Shown: one piece after another, positions 1 through 9,693 of the stretch
Layout: each line of letters opens with the position of its first letter
Numbering within the stretch: position 1 is the first letter of the stretch
NCBI GenBank assembly: GCA_963932465.1
Contig: OZ010798.1
Location: 20,470,918 to 20,534,917 of the forward strand
Length of the DNA: 64,000 nt
Reading direction: 5' to 3'
Origin: Maratus speciosus
Taxonomy: Eukaryota > Arthropoda > Arachnida > Araneae > Salticidae
Made by a program: the position numbers and the translations under genes
The notes under the pieces: model-generated
Database searches by the model: none
What the model was told of the DNA's origin: nothing
Seen by the model: only the letters and a program-made list of their open reading frames with translations

Positions 1-104
1 TAGTTTCTAAATAAGAGAATTTCCAAGTTTGATGCGTTTGAGAGCAAAAATGAATTTCAAAATGAATCAGAAAACAAGCAGTTTGGATCGGAATACACCC
101 TTAA
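1..104 (+). mobile_element. TTAA-flanked MITE family A, 3' part (cut by window start)
   Basis: The sequence matches the last ~100 bp of the family A MITE seen complete at 4598, 28227 and 62092. It ends GGAATACACCC followed by TTAA at 101-104. The orientation is the one in which the full copy begins GGGTGTATTCGAAAAAATA. No coding capacity is seen. Confidence 0.85.
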
Positions 105-1929
105 CGTACGATTTACGTTTCAGCAGTCTGGGTCCAAGATCCCAACGTAAACAAGATCGCGCAGCCTTCGAGCCATTCCACGGTTCGCCAAATCCATAGC
201 TGCCGACTTTTACGTTTCTTTGTTACCACTAAAATTTAATAGAGATTTTCGCCTTGTTTAATCATGAGATTTCGACGATTAAATGGCAATATTTACTATA
301 AAATTTTTGTGGTAAGAATTTACATTTGGATCGATCATTGTTCCAGGGGTTATGCCCGTAATATTTACATTTGGCCCGACCGATGTACTACGGGCCAGGC
401 CCGTGATAATCAGTTTTGGCCCGAATACAAGACCACGTGTCTCACACGTAGTTGTTGTAGGTTAAAGGTTTAATGCATTACAATACATATATAAATATAC
501 TGATGGATTTATAACCATTCTCAGATAAGTAATAATTGATTTCGAAACAGGAAATAAAAGTCGTAATCTTCAAGGACGCAAATTCTTTGATACTTATAAA
601 AATAGATTTCACAGCCATCCATCACTGTGCAATCATCAAACTTTTTTCAGTTCCTAAATTATGCTCATCGAAAAGAACAATTACGGCAATAAATAAAATA
701 TGTTTATATCATCCCACGGATGAAACAAGAGTTTGACGTCATCATCAAAAGAGCTCAAAATGACTGAAAAACTTTATTATTATTAATTCAGTTGTGCTGT
801 TAGCTTTTGTAAGTAAAGCATGTAAAAATAATATAAGAGAAAGCTGCCGAAGCAGTATAATTGTGTTTGTAAAAAAAAAAAAAAAATAAAAAAAAATAGA
901 TAATATAACCATGTGAAATATGAAACAGGCTCATTACTTAGTTTACTTCAATGTGTTCACAGTATTTATACTCACATTTCTTTTCTAAATTTACACTCTA
1001 GTGAAAATTAAAATTATGAATCTCTACAAAGAAGAAATATACCAGCTTTGGATAAAGCGGCCCATACTTCATATCCAGGAATTGCCGAGCGACTACATAA
1101 AGGTAATAAATTTACCTATATTATTATATTTGATTGATATATTATAAAAGACCAGAGTCATACTGATTTATTTATCTAAATATTAGCGCGCGTTACTACT
1201 GTGCAAAACACAGGTGGCTTTTTTTGCCAATATATGCAACACAGAGTTATATTTTTTCTACCTTATCCTACTCTAAAAATGCAAAACGTTAATTACAATA
1301 AATACAAGGTTCTAACAGATTTATTTGCTTCACGAAAATTGCATACCAACAGGCCCCAAAAGAGCAGGAGGCCCATTGGCTTCATTTTTAATCAGGCACT
1401 GACTTAAAGGAACTTCATTTGAAAATATTACTAGCATAAAAAGTAATTTTAACACGCAAATAAATAATTTTAATGTTGAAAAATAAATAAAGAAAATGAA
1501 ACCGGCTTTTAGCAAAGCCTGGCGAAATGTGTCCAGTTTTTCTTCAAACTAATTGACCTAACTTGATTAATGACTAATCTACTAGCAATAAATATGCTGA
1601 AAATTGCAGCGCCAAGATTTATTTTTTATTTTTTTTTAATGACGTTATCGCTTTAAACTTAATAAATATATAAATTTATTAAATTATAATTTATAATAAA
1701 TTATAAATTATTTTTCATCTTCTCGGGACGGCGTCTAAAATCAAGATAACTTTGAAAAGAAGAAATATGGAAAAAAAAAAATAAGTCTGTATATTTTACC
1801 GTGAATTTTGAATATTTCTGAAAATAAAAAATAAAATAAAATAAAGCACCTCTAACCTTGTCTTTTGTTCTTCTTTTCCCTGATCGATAAGTTAAAAATC
1901 TAAAATGAAAGACACAATTTATCAATCCC
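105..1929. other. Gene-free AT-rich stretch
   Basis: I find no convincing gene. The first ~350 bp are higher-complexity than the rest. There are A-runs near 870-895. A short non-repetitive island at about 1045-1104 is followed by GTAATA and could be a small exon, but its only long reading frame is unsupported (see findings). The rest is simple AT-rich sequence. Confidence 0.6.
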
Positions 1930-2060
1930 TTAAGGCGGTTCTCAAAAAAATATTTTTTCCCGCTCAACAATGCAAAACGTTCTGACACATTTACGGACTC
2001 ATTTTTATACATAAAAACATGACACTTTCTTTTATAGCTGGAGGAAAAACAATCCCCTGA
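1930..2060 (+). mobile_element. MITE family B relative, 5' fragment
   Basis: It begins TTAAGGCGGTTCTCAA and then follows the conserved interior shared by families A and B: a block of Ts, CCGCTCAACA, then GACACATTTACGGACTC. Its reverse strand encodes a peptide resembling the one from family A copies. I read that as shared DNA ancestry, not coding. The 3' half has decayed beyond recognition. Confidence 0.6.
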
Positions 2061-2907
2061 TTTTGTACGCAATAACTTAGTAGATATGTGTAGAGTCGCA
2101 AAAATATTTATCCAAACGTAAACATATCGACATCAAATTTCATTGTATCAAAGATTTAAGGGAAAACTGGCGTTATCGTCTTCGAATGCTGCCCAAGTAA
2201 ATTGCTGGCAGCCGACTTTTTTACGAAACCCGTGCCAAAGCCCGATTTTGAAAAACATGCATGGAATCTAAGATTATTCCCTCATCCTGTATTCCCATTT
2301 CCTCATGCTTAAGGTTAATTTTACAGTAGTTAATAATCACCGGAGAAAGCATAAGCTTAATCCTTTCAACATGTAACATTAAAAAAATGAGGCTGAAGCA
2401 GACTTTAGAACTTAGTTTTGATGCAAATTCCTTTTGTAATGGAGATATTGCTTACACTGTAAAAAAAAAAAGTATGTGATTTTACTAAAAAATACTTAGT
2501 ATCATTACAGATATTATAGCAGTTAATAGAAAATCACCTGTAACCAATCACTGCTAGTAATATTACAAAGAAAATAGCTGTAGCTGAATGCTTATTGCGT
2601 ATGCGTCTTTCTCTATCCTTTTCCTTCCGTAACCGTACACTGCAAATCCCCGAAACAAATTTTACCCCAGCTACAAAAAGTTTGCATTTTTTTTTTTTTA
2701 AATGATGGATTGTACACAATTTTGTTCATAAAAAGTGAATATTTTTGAATATTTCAAAAGCATATACTTTTTGTGCAAATTATCTGGAAGTTTTCAGCAA
2801 ATCTCTGGAGTTCCATTACCTGAGATTTGTTCTGTTGAGCTGATCCAGGTGTCAGACTAGATGCTATAATCATTAAGGTTAGCTGAGTGAGAAAGTTCCA
2901 CCAGATT
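2061..2907. other. Gene-free AT-rich stretch with possible CACTG element
   Basis: No gene is seen. A possible CACTGTAAAAA-type MITE end occurs at 2455, but I cannot place its partner end. A T-run occurs at 2689-2699. Confidence 0.45.
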
Positions 2908-2983
2908 CATCCGGGATAGCTCAGATGGCAGAGCACTGGCGGCTCCAGCCAGAAGATCCCTCGTTCAAATCCTGGTCCGGACA
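2908..2983 (+). mobile_element. tRNA-derived SINE head (SINE family 1)
   Basis: It has a tRNA-like box A (TAGCTCAGATGGCAGAGC, whose D-arm GCTC/GAGC pairs) and box B (GTTCAAATCC). A perfect 5-bp anticodon-arm stem CTGGC/GCCAG lies between. The acceptor and T stems are poorly paired, so this is not a working tRNA. The following ~45 bp resemble the sequence after the tRNA-like unit at 22266, which supports a common SINE. Confidence 0.55.
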
Positions 2984-3270
2984 TTTTTCACCCAATTGGA
3001 AATTTACATCTAATATGATTTATTTACCAATTAGAATAATTGTGTTAAAATTAATCTAGTGGCATTAAATTAGTTTGCAAACCATGCATGTTATGAAAAA
3101 AGCATGCGGAATTTTTTTAAAGAAACTTATATATTTCCATGAATATGTGTTTCCATGAACACAAATATTATAAAAGACTCACACATAGACGTCTGCTGCA
3201 GCTACGGATCATTTTTAGCATTTATTTACACAATGATAATAAATATTATTACTTTTATTCATTTGTTTTT

Positions 3271-3447
3271 GGTATCACGTGATCGTAATCGCTTATAACT
3301 CGAATTTATCAAAAATGGAAAACTCATTTAAATTCCAAACCGATTCAATCTCTGATCTGAGAATTTAATGCCTTTAAATTAAAAAATAATTCATAAATTG
3401 TGTCAAATAGTTTCGCGCTTGTTGACCAGGGAACTTGAGAACCACTG
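3271..3447 (-). mobile_element. MITE family B fragment (diverged)
   Basis: It carries the family B block TCACGTGATCGTAATCGC, TTATAACTC, an AAAAATGGAAAA stretch, TTTCGCGCTTGTTGA and GAACTTGAGAACC, in reverse orientation. It is diverged and lacks one end. Confidence 0.6.
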
Positions 3448-3750
3448 TAATCTTTCTTATTTGTTACCTTTCAGCATTGCTTTTCATGTTGTCATGTTTA
3501 AAAATAACTTTAGTTTATTTCACGTTTTTATATTCTGCATTTATTTAATAATAATAATAATAATAATACGGCTTTGGCAGAAATATTCATTACAAAATAT
3601 TGCCTCTCCCTGAATTTGTGTGTGTAGCGAGCGCCCATGTGTGTGTGATGATTTTTACAATGGCGTGAAATAGAGAAATAACCACGACATTCATAAAACA
3701 AAATTTTCTCTTTTTTTATTGTTATCATTATTCACATCATATTTAACAAT
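3448..3750. other. Gene-free stretch with short TAA microsatellite
   Basis: It holds a TAA-type microsatellite at about 3546-3568 and nothing else recognisable. Confidence 0.5.
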
Positions 3751-4194
3751 CAGGGGTCGATCCAGGTAAAATTTGGGGCCTATTTAGGGCCCTTTCACAA
3801 AAATCTATTTAATAAAATAGGCCCTTCACAAAAATAAATTTAATAAAATGGGCTCTTTCACAAAAATAAATTTAATAAAATGGCCCCTTCACAAAAATAA
3901 ATCTAATAAAATTTACCCCTTCACAAAAATGAATTTAATAAAACAGGCCCTTTCACAAATTTCCTTTTAATAAAATAGGCCCCTTTCGCAACATTCTTTA
4001 TATAACAACTGTTATTAACAACAGTTATAACAACTGTTTTAAATGAACTTTATTTAACTTATAACTTAATTTAACTTGTTAATTTTAATTAACAACTGTT
4101 GTTTGTTATAACAACTGTTTTAAAATGTGTATTTTATAAATAAAACCAGGTCACGAAAAACTAAAACTTTAGCAAGGGGATTTGAAGGGGATAT
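3751..4194 (+). mobile_element. CAGGGGTC element with about seven 32-bp tandem units, 3' truncated
   Basis: It begins CAGGGGTCGATCCAGG, the terminal motif also present at 43276 and (inverted) at 26899. The first ~230 bp are imperfect repeats of a roughly 32-bp unit with core CCCTTCACAAAAATAAAT. After the array comes the same non-repeated block (AACCAGGTCACGAAAAAC, then TTTAGCAAGGGGATTT) as in the complete element at 43276-45196. The right terminus is missing. The end CAGGGG is hAT-like, but no transposase is present. Confidence 0.7.
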
Positions 4195-4195
4195 T

Positions 4196-4597
4196 CAGTT
4201 AGTCCCTGATATAAATTGTTGCTGATTAGTTTTTGGTGTGAATCGTTCAACAGCTGGCGCTGCTAATGCAGCATTTTTCACGAGTTCCACAATAGCTCAA
4301 TCTCCAGAACTAATGCACGGATTTTTATCAAACTTCAGATTCAGTTAGTCCTTAATATGAATTGACATTTTATACATGCTGGTGTAAATCTCTCAACAGG
4401 TTGCGCTGTATGCAGCATTTTTCACGAGTTCCAAAGTAGCTCAGTCTCCAGAACTAATGTACGGATTTTTATCAAACTTCAGATTCAGTTAGTCCTTAAC
4501 ATGAATTGACGTTTTATACATGTTGGTGTAAACCGCTCAACAGATGGCGCTGCTACGCAACATTTTTGCGATTTCCGCTATAGCTCTATCTCAAGAA
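4196..4597. repeat. Tandem repeat, about 145-bp unit, 2.8 copies
   Basis: Units begin CAGTTAGTCCYT near 4196, 4342 and 4486 and include GGCGCTG, GCAGCATTTTTCACGAG and ACGGATTTTTATCAAAC. A family A MITE follows directly at 4598. Confidence 0.85.
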
Positions 4598-5017
4598 TTA
4601 AGGGTGTATTCGAAAAAATATTTTTCCACCCTCAACAGCTCGAAATTTTCTGAGACATTTTCAGACTCATTTTTAAAAGTAAAAACACGAAACTTGCTGG
4701 GGTGATTTCTGAAGACATGTTTAACATGCCGTGTGATTTCATTTTCAGCTCAATTAATTAGAATTTGATTTTTAAACAATTATTATCTCAGTATGACCAT
4801 TTTTTTCATTCCCAGATCGCCCGCTTCGGAAAATTCGGTTCAAAATGCCAACTTTGACAGCGTTTTTTACAGTATTTTCTGCATTTATCAAAAAATTAAG
4901 AAGCACCGCACATTATATAGTTTCTAAATAAGAGAATTTTCAAGTTTGGTGCGTTTGAGAGCAAAAATGAATTTTAAAATGAATCAGAAAATAAGCAGTT
5001 TGAATCGGAATACACCC
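4598..5017 (+). mobile_element. TTAA MITE family A, near full length
   Basis: TTAA at 4598-4601 is followed by GGGTGTATTCGAAAAAATA. The copy ends GAATACACCC at 5017, followed by TTTTAA, so the right target copy has an apparent change. About 416 bp, non-coding. Confidence 0.85.
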
Positions 5018-5040
5018 TTTTAAAATAAATTATTAATCAT

Positions 5041-5650
5041 GTTTTAAGCAATTTTGATCACGTGACAACTTTTTCTCCTTTCTTTGGTAGTTTTTTTTTT
5101 TTCTTTCGTTCGAAAATTCGGTTCAAAACACCCACTTTTATGATATTTTCTGAAAGATTTTTTACGTTTACCAAAAAATGGAAAAGTCTTTCGATTACCG
5201 TATTTTATGGAAGAAACCCCGCACTCCTCAAATTGGCCTGAATAAACTTAAAAATATCGCAATCGCCGCACTCCTTGTAAACGCCGCATCCGTCGGAACG
5301 CTACTTTTGTCGACAGCCTCCCATTGACCAAACTTTAATCAAAGTTTTCTGAGCAGTGTAGGATGCCTCGTTTTTAATATCTTAAGATGTCTGAAGTTTT
5401 ATTTAAAATATTTAAATCCGATTTTAAATATTTTTATGAATTTTTAAATTAAGAAAACTCAGTTAGTATTTAAAAAAAATCGTAAACGCCGCACTTTGAA
5501 AAAAAAAATAACTTTTAAACTCGTAAATGCCGCGGCGTTTCTTCCATAAAATACGGTACATAGTTTCTGAAAAAGAACACCTACCCATTTTATGAGTTTC
5601 TGAACAAAAATGAATTAAAACTTGTGTCATAAAGTTGGTCCCTTTGGATT
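5041..5650 (+). mobile_element. MITE family B copy split by a nested element
   Basis: Family B sequence runs 5041-5197 and resumes at 5559-5650 after the 359-bp element at 5198-5556. The join reads TTCGAT-TA-CATAGTTTCTG, matching TTCGATGACATAGTTTCTG in other copies. The 3' end lacks its TIR and abuts the next family B copy. Confidence 0.75.
5198..5556. mobile_element. TA-flanked MITE with CCGTATTTTATGGAAG termini
   Basis: The terminal inverted repeats are CCGTATTTTATGGAAGAAAC and its complement, with TA on each side (5196-5197 and 5557-5558). The uninterrupted family B sequence gives the empty site. The TA duplication suggests Tc1/mariner-type mobilisation. A second copy lies at 54772-55632. 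Non-coding. Confidence 0.9.
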
Positions 5651-6055
5651 TGGCTCTGCTCAACAAGCGCAAAGTTTTGACACTTTTACGAATTCTTATT
5701 TTAGCGGAGAGATATATAAAATTGGAAGGCGGCCTGACTAGGGAACCGATTTGGAATCGAACTGTGTTTTCCATTTTTGGATCCTTAAATTACGTATTGT
5801 GTTATAAGCGATTTTGATCACATGACAAAGACATTTTTCACCCTTTCTTGAGTGATTTTCCCTCTTCCGCGTGGAAATTTCGTCCAAAAGGTCCACTTTG
5901 ACATTATTTTCATAAGATCGATTGCGTTTGCAAAAAAACGGAAAAAACAGTTCGATGACCTAGTTTCTGATCAACAACACCAGCTAGTTTCATGCATTTT
6001 CGAACAAAAATAAATTAAAACTTATGTCAGAAAGTTGCCCTTTCGGTTTTGAGCA
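5651..6055 (+). mobile_element. MITE family B copy, 5' terminus missing
   Basis: It starts inside the family at GCTCTGCTCAACAAGCGC and runs through the conserved middle (GATCACATGACAAAG, TTTGACATTATTTTC) to GAAAGTTGCCCTTTCGG. It joins the preceding copy without a spacer. Confidence 0.75.
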
Positions 6056-6069
6056 CCCTAAGCTGTTTT

Positions 6070-6470
6070 TTTTAATTTTTTTTACAAACGCAACAGATCT
6101 TTCAGAAAAGAGTATCAAAGTGGGCGTTTTGAACCGAATTTTCGCACGAAGGGAGAAAGAGCATTATAGAGCGAGCGAAAAACGTGTTTGTCACGTGATC
6201 GAATTCGCTTATAACTCAACACGTAGTGTGGATGGATAAAAAAATGGAAAAAACAGTTCAATTCAAAATCGCTTCCATGGCCATGCTTTCCAATTTTATA
6301 TCTTTCCGTTAAAAAATGAATTTGTAAATATGTCAAAACGTTTTGCGCTTGTTGAGCAGATCAGTTAAGAACAGCCTCAAGGCTTTGCTCAAATCCAAAC
6401 AGGAGACCCACTGAACAAATTTTTTGGTCACAAACGCATGAAATTGGCAAGTGCTCAGAAACTTGGTTGG
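6070..6470 (-). mobile_element. MITE family B copies, reverse
   Basis: Reverse family B sequence runs 6070-6381 and ends AGAACAGCCTCAA, so TTAA has changed to TCAA. A second short reverse fragment (CTCAAATCC to CAGAAACTT) follows to about 6466. Confidence 0.7.
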
Positions 6471-6480
6471 CGAATTATTT

Positions 6481-6525
6481 GGTACTTTTCGGTTAGTCGG
6501 GCGCCAGTGTTATATATATGTATAC
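6481..6525 (+). repeat. Left terminal inverted repeat of a split element
   Basis: GGTACTTTTCGGTTAGTCGG followed by GCGCCAGTGTTATA is repeated inverted at 13941-13985. ATTT borders both outer ends. The two arms enclose an AT/CA microsatellite into which the LTR retrotransposon and another MITE were inserted. Confidence 0.85.
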
Positions 6526-6610
6526 ACACACACACACACATATATATATACATATATTGTATATATCACATATATACTTACATATAGTATATATTATATA
6601 TATATATATA
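6520..6610. repeat. CA/TA microsatellite, target of the LTR element
   Basis: A (CA)n run and then (TA)n-rich sequence run directly into the 5' LTR. Similar TA-rich sequence follows the 3' LTR at 13471, which fits insertion into a TATATA-type target. Confidence 0.85.
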
Positions 6611-7661
6611 TTACAAAATTTAAATTTTTGCGCCAAATTTAAAGTATTTTATGTAAATTTTCCTTTTTCAGTAATATTCCGTATATTATACCGGCTTATT
6701 AAATTAAAACCCAAGTCTATTAATCTCTAAGATCTTAATTCATATTTATTCCAAATTGCGTAAATCTAAAAATGGCTCGATTATTTATATTCCTTTAATA
6801 AAACTTTTATTATTTAAATTCCTATTAAATTCCGCTATTAAATCCCGGTATATCATATTCCCCTTAAATCTTTATTTAACTGCTAAAATATTATTCTGTC
6901 TTAAAGAAAAAACCTACTTATTTCAATTTATTCTTTTATTTAAAATATCCAGGTGTAATTAAAATATTTCAAAGATTAAAACTTCGCAGACATAAATTCA
7001 TTTCTTTTATCGTCTGAAGAGGGAAAAAGGGGTTATTTTTGCATAATCTCGACTACAGATTTTAACTTTTGTTTATGCTTTAGATAGCTGGTGCGAGGAT
7101 ATAAGAATTTTCTAGAACAATCTTTTCAGCAGAGTATAAATACGAATGGCGGGAACCAGAGAGAAGGATATAGCATATAGTAGAGGAGCTGTGAGTTTAG
7201 AAGCTTTTTAGTTTTTAGCATGTAGAGGTGAACGTGGTGGATTGCAGTCGTAGCAAACTGGATATTCAATGTGATTGCTCGATGGAGGTAGTAAAATGTT
7301 GGATGAATACTGTTTATTATGTGAGTAGAATGGGGAAGCAACGGTATCGTAATGGGTGATAGATGTTAGATATTAACGGATTAAAGACTAGAACGCAGTC
7401 AAGAGATGGAGTGATTTTAAACTAATTGTGACAGGAAGAATAGACTTTATTCTTTTTACCATGGAAGGAGAGAGCATCTTCCCTAGATTTAATCGAGAGT
7501 GTGGAAATAAAGTGAATAATGTTCCAAGCGACTGCCTTATGTTAATTCTTCATTTTTCTTTAGTATTTTAAAACCAATCGGCTGCTACCTGTGTTGTGTA
7601 GGAATGGAAACCCTCATTTTTTTTTTCGACAATACAAACTACTTGCCGTCAAAACGTCACA
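6611..7661 (+). repeat. 5' LTR
   Basis: It begins TTACAAAATTTAAATTTTTG after TA repeats and ends AAAACGTCACA. It matches the two-part 3' LTR almost exactly. Boundaries are uncertain by a few bases because the target is TA-rich and the ends are not TG...CA. Open frames inside it are short and identical in both LTRs. I regard them as non-coding. Confidence 0.88.
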
Positions 7662-8139
7662 GAGAAAAGAAAAGTCCGACAGGATTTAGAAGTGACGGCA
7701 ATAAAAACGAGTGTGTCTCCAAAATTACAAATGTGTAGTGGTACTGGTACACGATAGCTTGTGATAGTTACTAAAGATCAGTGCCGGAAAGTTAAAAATT
7801 TACATCGCTAATGTGAATAGCAAAGTATAGTGCTGGTGATTGTGAGACAAGTTGTCTGGAGTGAGTTCTTTTCAAAATATTTTTACACTTCTTATGTAAT
7901 TATTTTTGTTATTGTTTGTTATTTATTGAGATTTATTTATTATTAAGTATGAGAATTATTTATTTATGAGATTTATTTATTATTCATTTATGAGGTTTAT
8001 TTATTATTTCGTGAAGAGTATTTATTTATTTATTTATTGTAAAGTTTATTATGAAGTCATGAGAATTATTTATTTATTTATTATTAAAGTCAGAAAGAGT
8101 ACTTAATCTATTATGAAAACTAAAACTCTATTAGTTTAA
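7662..8139 (+). other. Retrotransposon 5' leader
   Basis: Non-coding leader between the 5' LTR and gag. From about 7910 it is dominated by repeats of TTTATTTATTAT and GAGATTTATT. No clear tRNA primer-binding site is seen. Confidence 0.6.
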
Positions 8140-9027
8140 ATGTTGTTAAGGTCAGGTTGTATTAAAGAGAATAGAAGTGCTTCTTTTATTTTAATGAATA
8201 CTGATATAATGGCTGAACCTAAATTAATTGAGTTTGATCCTAGTACTGGAATGGAAATCCAGGCTTGGTTAAATTATTATGATGATATGAGTATTAGAGA
8301 AAATAAAGATTTAGAGTGGAAATTTAAATCTATTCCACAGTATTTAAAGGGTGAAGCACTAAAAGTCTATATCAATGATTGTGTTAATTGTACTAGTTAT
8401 GAACAGATTTCAAAAATCTTGATAGAAAAATTCATTGAACTAAATGTTCCAAATTTTTCTGATTTCTCAACTCTAAAATTAGATAAATTAGATAATTTAG
8501 AAAATTATTTTCACAAAAAAGTAGGAATTGGGAGGAAACTCCATCTTTGTGAGACTCTTCTAATACAAGGGTTGACAGATGGATTAAAACCAGAGTATAG
8601 AAATAATATTAATGTAAACCCTCCAAATAGTACCACTGAATGGTACCGGCTTGTTAAGCAATTTGTTGAAGTTTCCACTCCTCAAATTTCAAACCAAACA
8701 GTAAATCAACAACCAGTTAGACAAAATTTTCAACAATTTCAACCACCTAGGCCTTGGACTCAACCAAGTAGACCTAATTTTCAGCCAAATAGGCCCAATA
8801 ATGCACCTAGGAATTGGATTCCACAAAGACAGTATCAAAATCAGGGGTCTAGAAATTTTCAAAATAATTACTTTCAGAAACCATATCCTTCTAGACCATG
8901 TAGAATATGTACAAATAAAGGAGTAAATAATGCATATCATTGGGAACAAGAGTGTTTATTTAGAAATGAAGCAACATCCTCTGATACTCTTCCTAGTAAT
9001 TCACCAACTACTATTCCTAATATTTGA
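8140..9027 (+). CDS. gag: Retrotransposon Gag protein
   Basis: This 295-residue ORF opens the element interior. Residues ~30-170 are a helical, charged region of the retrotransposon Gag capsid type (WLNYYDDM, IPQYLKGEAL, LIEKFIELN, then LIQGLTDGLKPEYR). A Q/N/P/R-rich linker at ~185-250 follows. A single zinc-knuckle-like motif near residues 253-271, CRIC-x9-H-x4-C, has wider spacing than the canonical CX2CX4HX4C. Gag would package element RNA into particles. An internal methionine at 8194 is an alternative start. The frame ends in UGA at 9025-9027 and stays open beyond it, into the protease. Confidence 0.85.
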   Translation: MLLRSGCIKENRSASFILMNTDIMAEPKLIEFDPSTGMEIQAWLNYYDDMSIRENKDLEWKFKSIPQYLKGEALKVYINDCVNCTSYEQISKILIEKFIELNVPNFSDFSTLKLDKLDNLENYFHKKVGIGRKLHLCETLLIQGLTDGLKPEYRNNINVNPPNSTTEWYRLVKQFVEVSTPQISNQTVNQQPVRQNFQQFQPPRPWTQPSRPNFQPNRPNNAPRNWIPQRQYQNQGSRNFQNNYFQKPYPSRPCRICTNKGVNNAYHWEQECLFRNEATSSDTLPSNSPTTIPNI

Positions 9028-9033
9028 CAATTA
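9025..9033 (+). promoter_or_regulatory. Candidate stop-codon readthrough signal between gag and pro
   Basis: The gag stop reads UGA-CAA-UUA. The six following bases fit the CAR-YYA context known from tobamovirus readthrough stops. The downstream frame is the same as gag, and its first in-frame AUG falls only after the protease domain, so the protease is reachable mainly by readthrough. Readthrough itself is inferred; a point mutation to a stop is the alternative. Confidence 0.5.
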
Positions 9034-9693
9034 ATTGTGTATGGATGTACCAATAGTTATAATTTACCATGTATAGTGGACACTGGATCCACTACGGCAA
9101 TATTACCCCTCAAATTTGTTAAAGAACTAAATGCTAAAATTGAAACTATACCTACAGTTATTATTGGTCAGGCAAAAGGGGTGTTAAAAATAAATCAAAA
9201 ATGTAAAATTTCTCTAAAAGTGGGTAAAATTACCAAATGTGTTAACTTTTTAGTGTGTAATACTAATTTGGAGTATGCTATTTTGGGTTTAAGGGAATGT
9301 TCTAAATTTAATTTAACTATAGATTGTAGAAATTGTACTGTAAAACAAGGAAGAAAAGTTATAAATAAGAGTATATCCATACATAATGAAAAATCTCTTC
9401 ATTTTCATACTGTAGATATGAATAAAGTGCAACAAGAGAATGATTTGGTAACAATTGATTGTGATGAGAATTTGAATTTATATAATGATGATAGTGTAAT
9501 AACAACTAATGATAGTATTGAAACTTTGAATTTATGTAAGAATGATATCAAATTACCATCTAATTGTGAAAGTTATATGACTACTCAGGACTGTTTTGAG
9601 AATGATAGAAATGATTGTAATGTGCAACCGGATTATGGAAAGTTCGTAATTCCCCAAAATGTTTTCGCAATATTTTTAATTCTAATTCTTTAA
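9028..9693 (+). CDS. Retrotransposon aspartic protease, in frame with gag
   Basis: About 222 codons follow the UGA in the gag frame. The active-site motif CIVDTGSTTAILP lies ~20 residues after the stop, and the second conserved protease segment AILGLREC is ~65 residues later, as in retroviral-type A2 proteases. The protein would cleave Gag within particles. The C-terminal half (after TVKQGRKV) is polar and unrecognised, and ends in a short hydrophobic run before TAA. In a complete Ty3/gypsy element, reverse transcriptase would follow. Here the frame ends, so pol was deleted or never present. Confidence 0.8.
   Translation, partial: QLIVYGCTNSYNLPCIVDTGSTTAILPLKFVKELNAKIETIPTVIIGQAKGVLKINQKCKISLKVGKITKCVNFLVCNTNLEYAILGLRECSKFNLTIDCRNCTVKQGRKVINKSISIHNEKSLHFHTVDMNKVQQENDLVTIDCDENLNLYNDDSVITTNDSIETLNLCKNDIKLPSNCESYMTTQDCFENDRNDCNVQPDYGKFVIPQNVFAIFLILIL

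Noticed and set aside
2908..2983. Functional tRNA gene
   Set aside because: Acceptor and T stems do not pair and the anticodon loop lacks the normal U33 position. It fits a SINE head.
6756..6962. 68-codon frame repeated at 11416
   Set aside because: Also part of the two LTRs. No protein family resemblance.
7126..7341. 71-codon minus-strand frame repeated identically at 12936
   Set aside because: It lies within both LTRs; identity reflects LTR duplication, not coding constraint.
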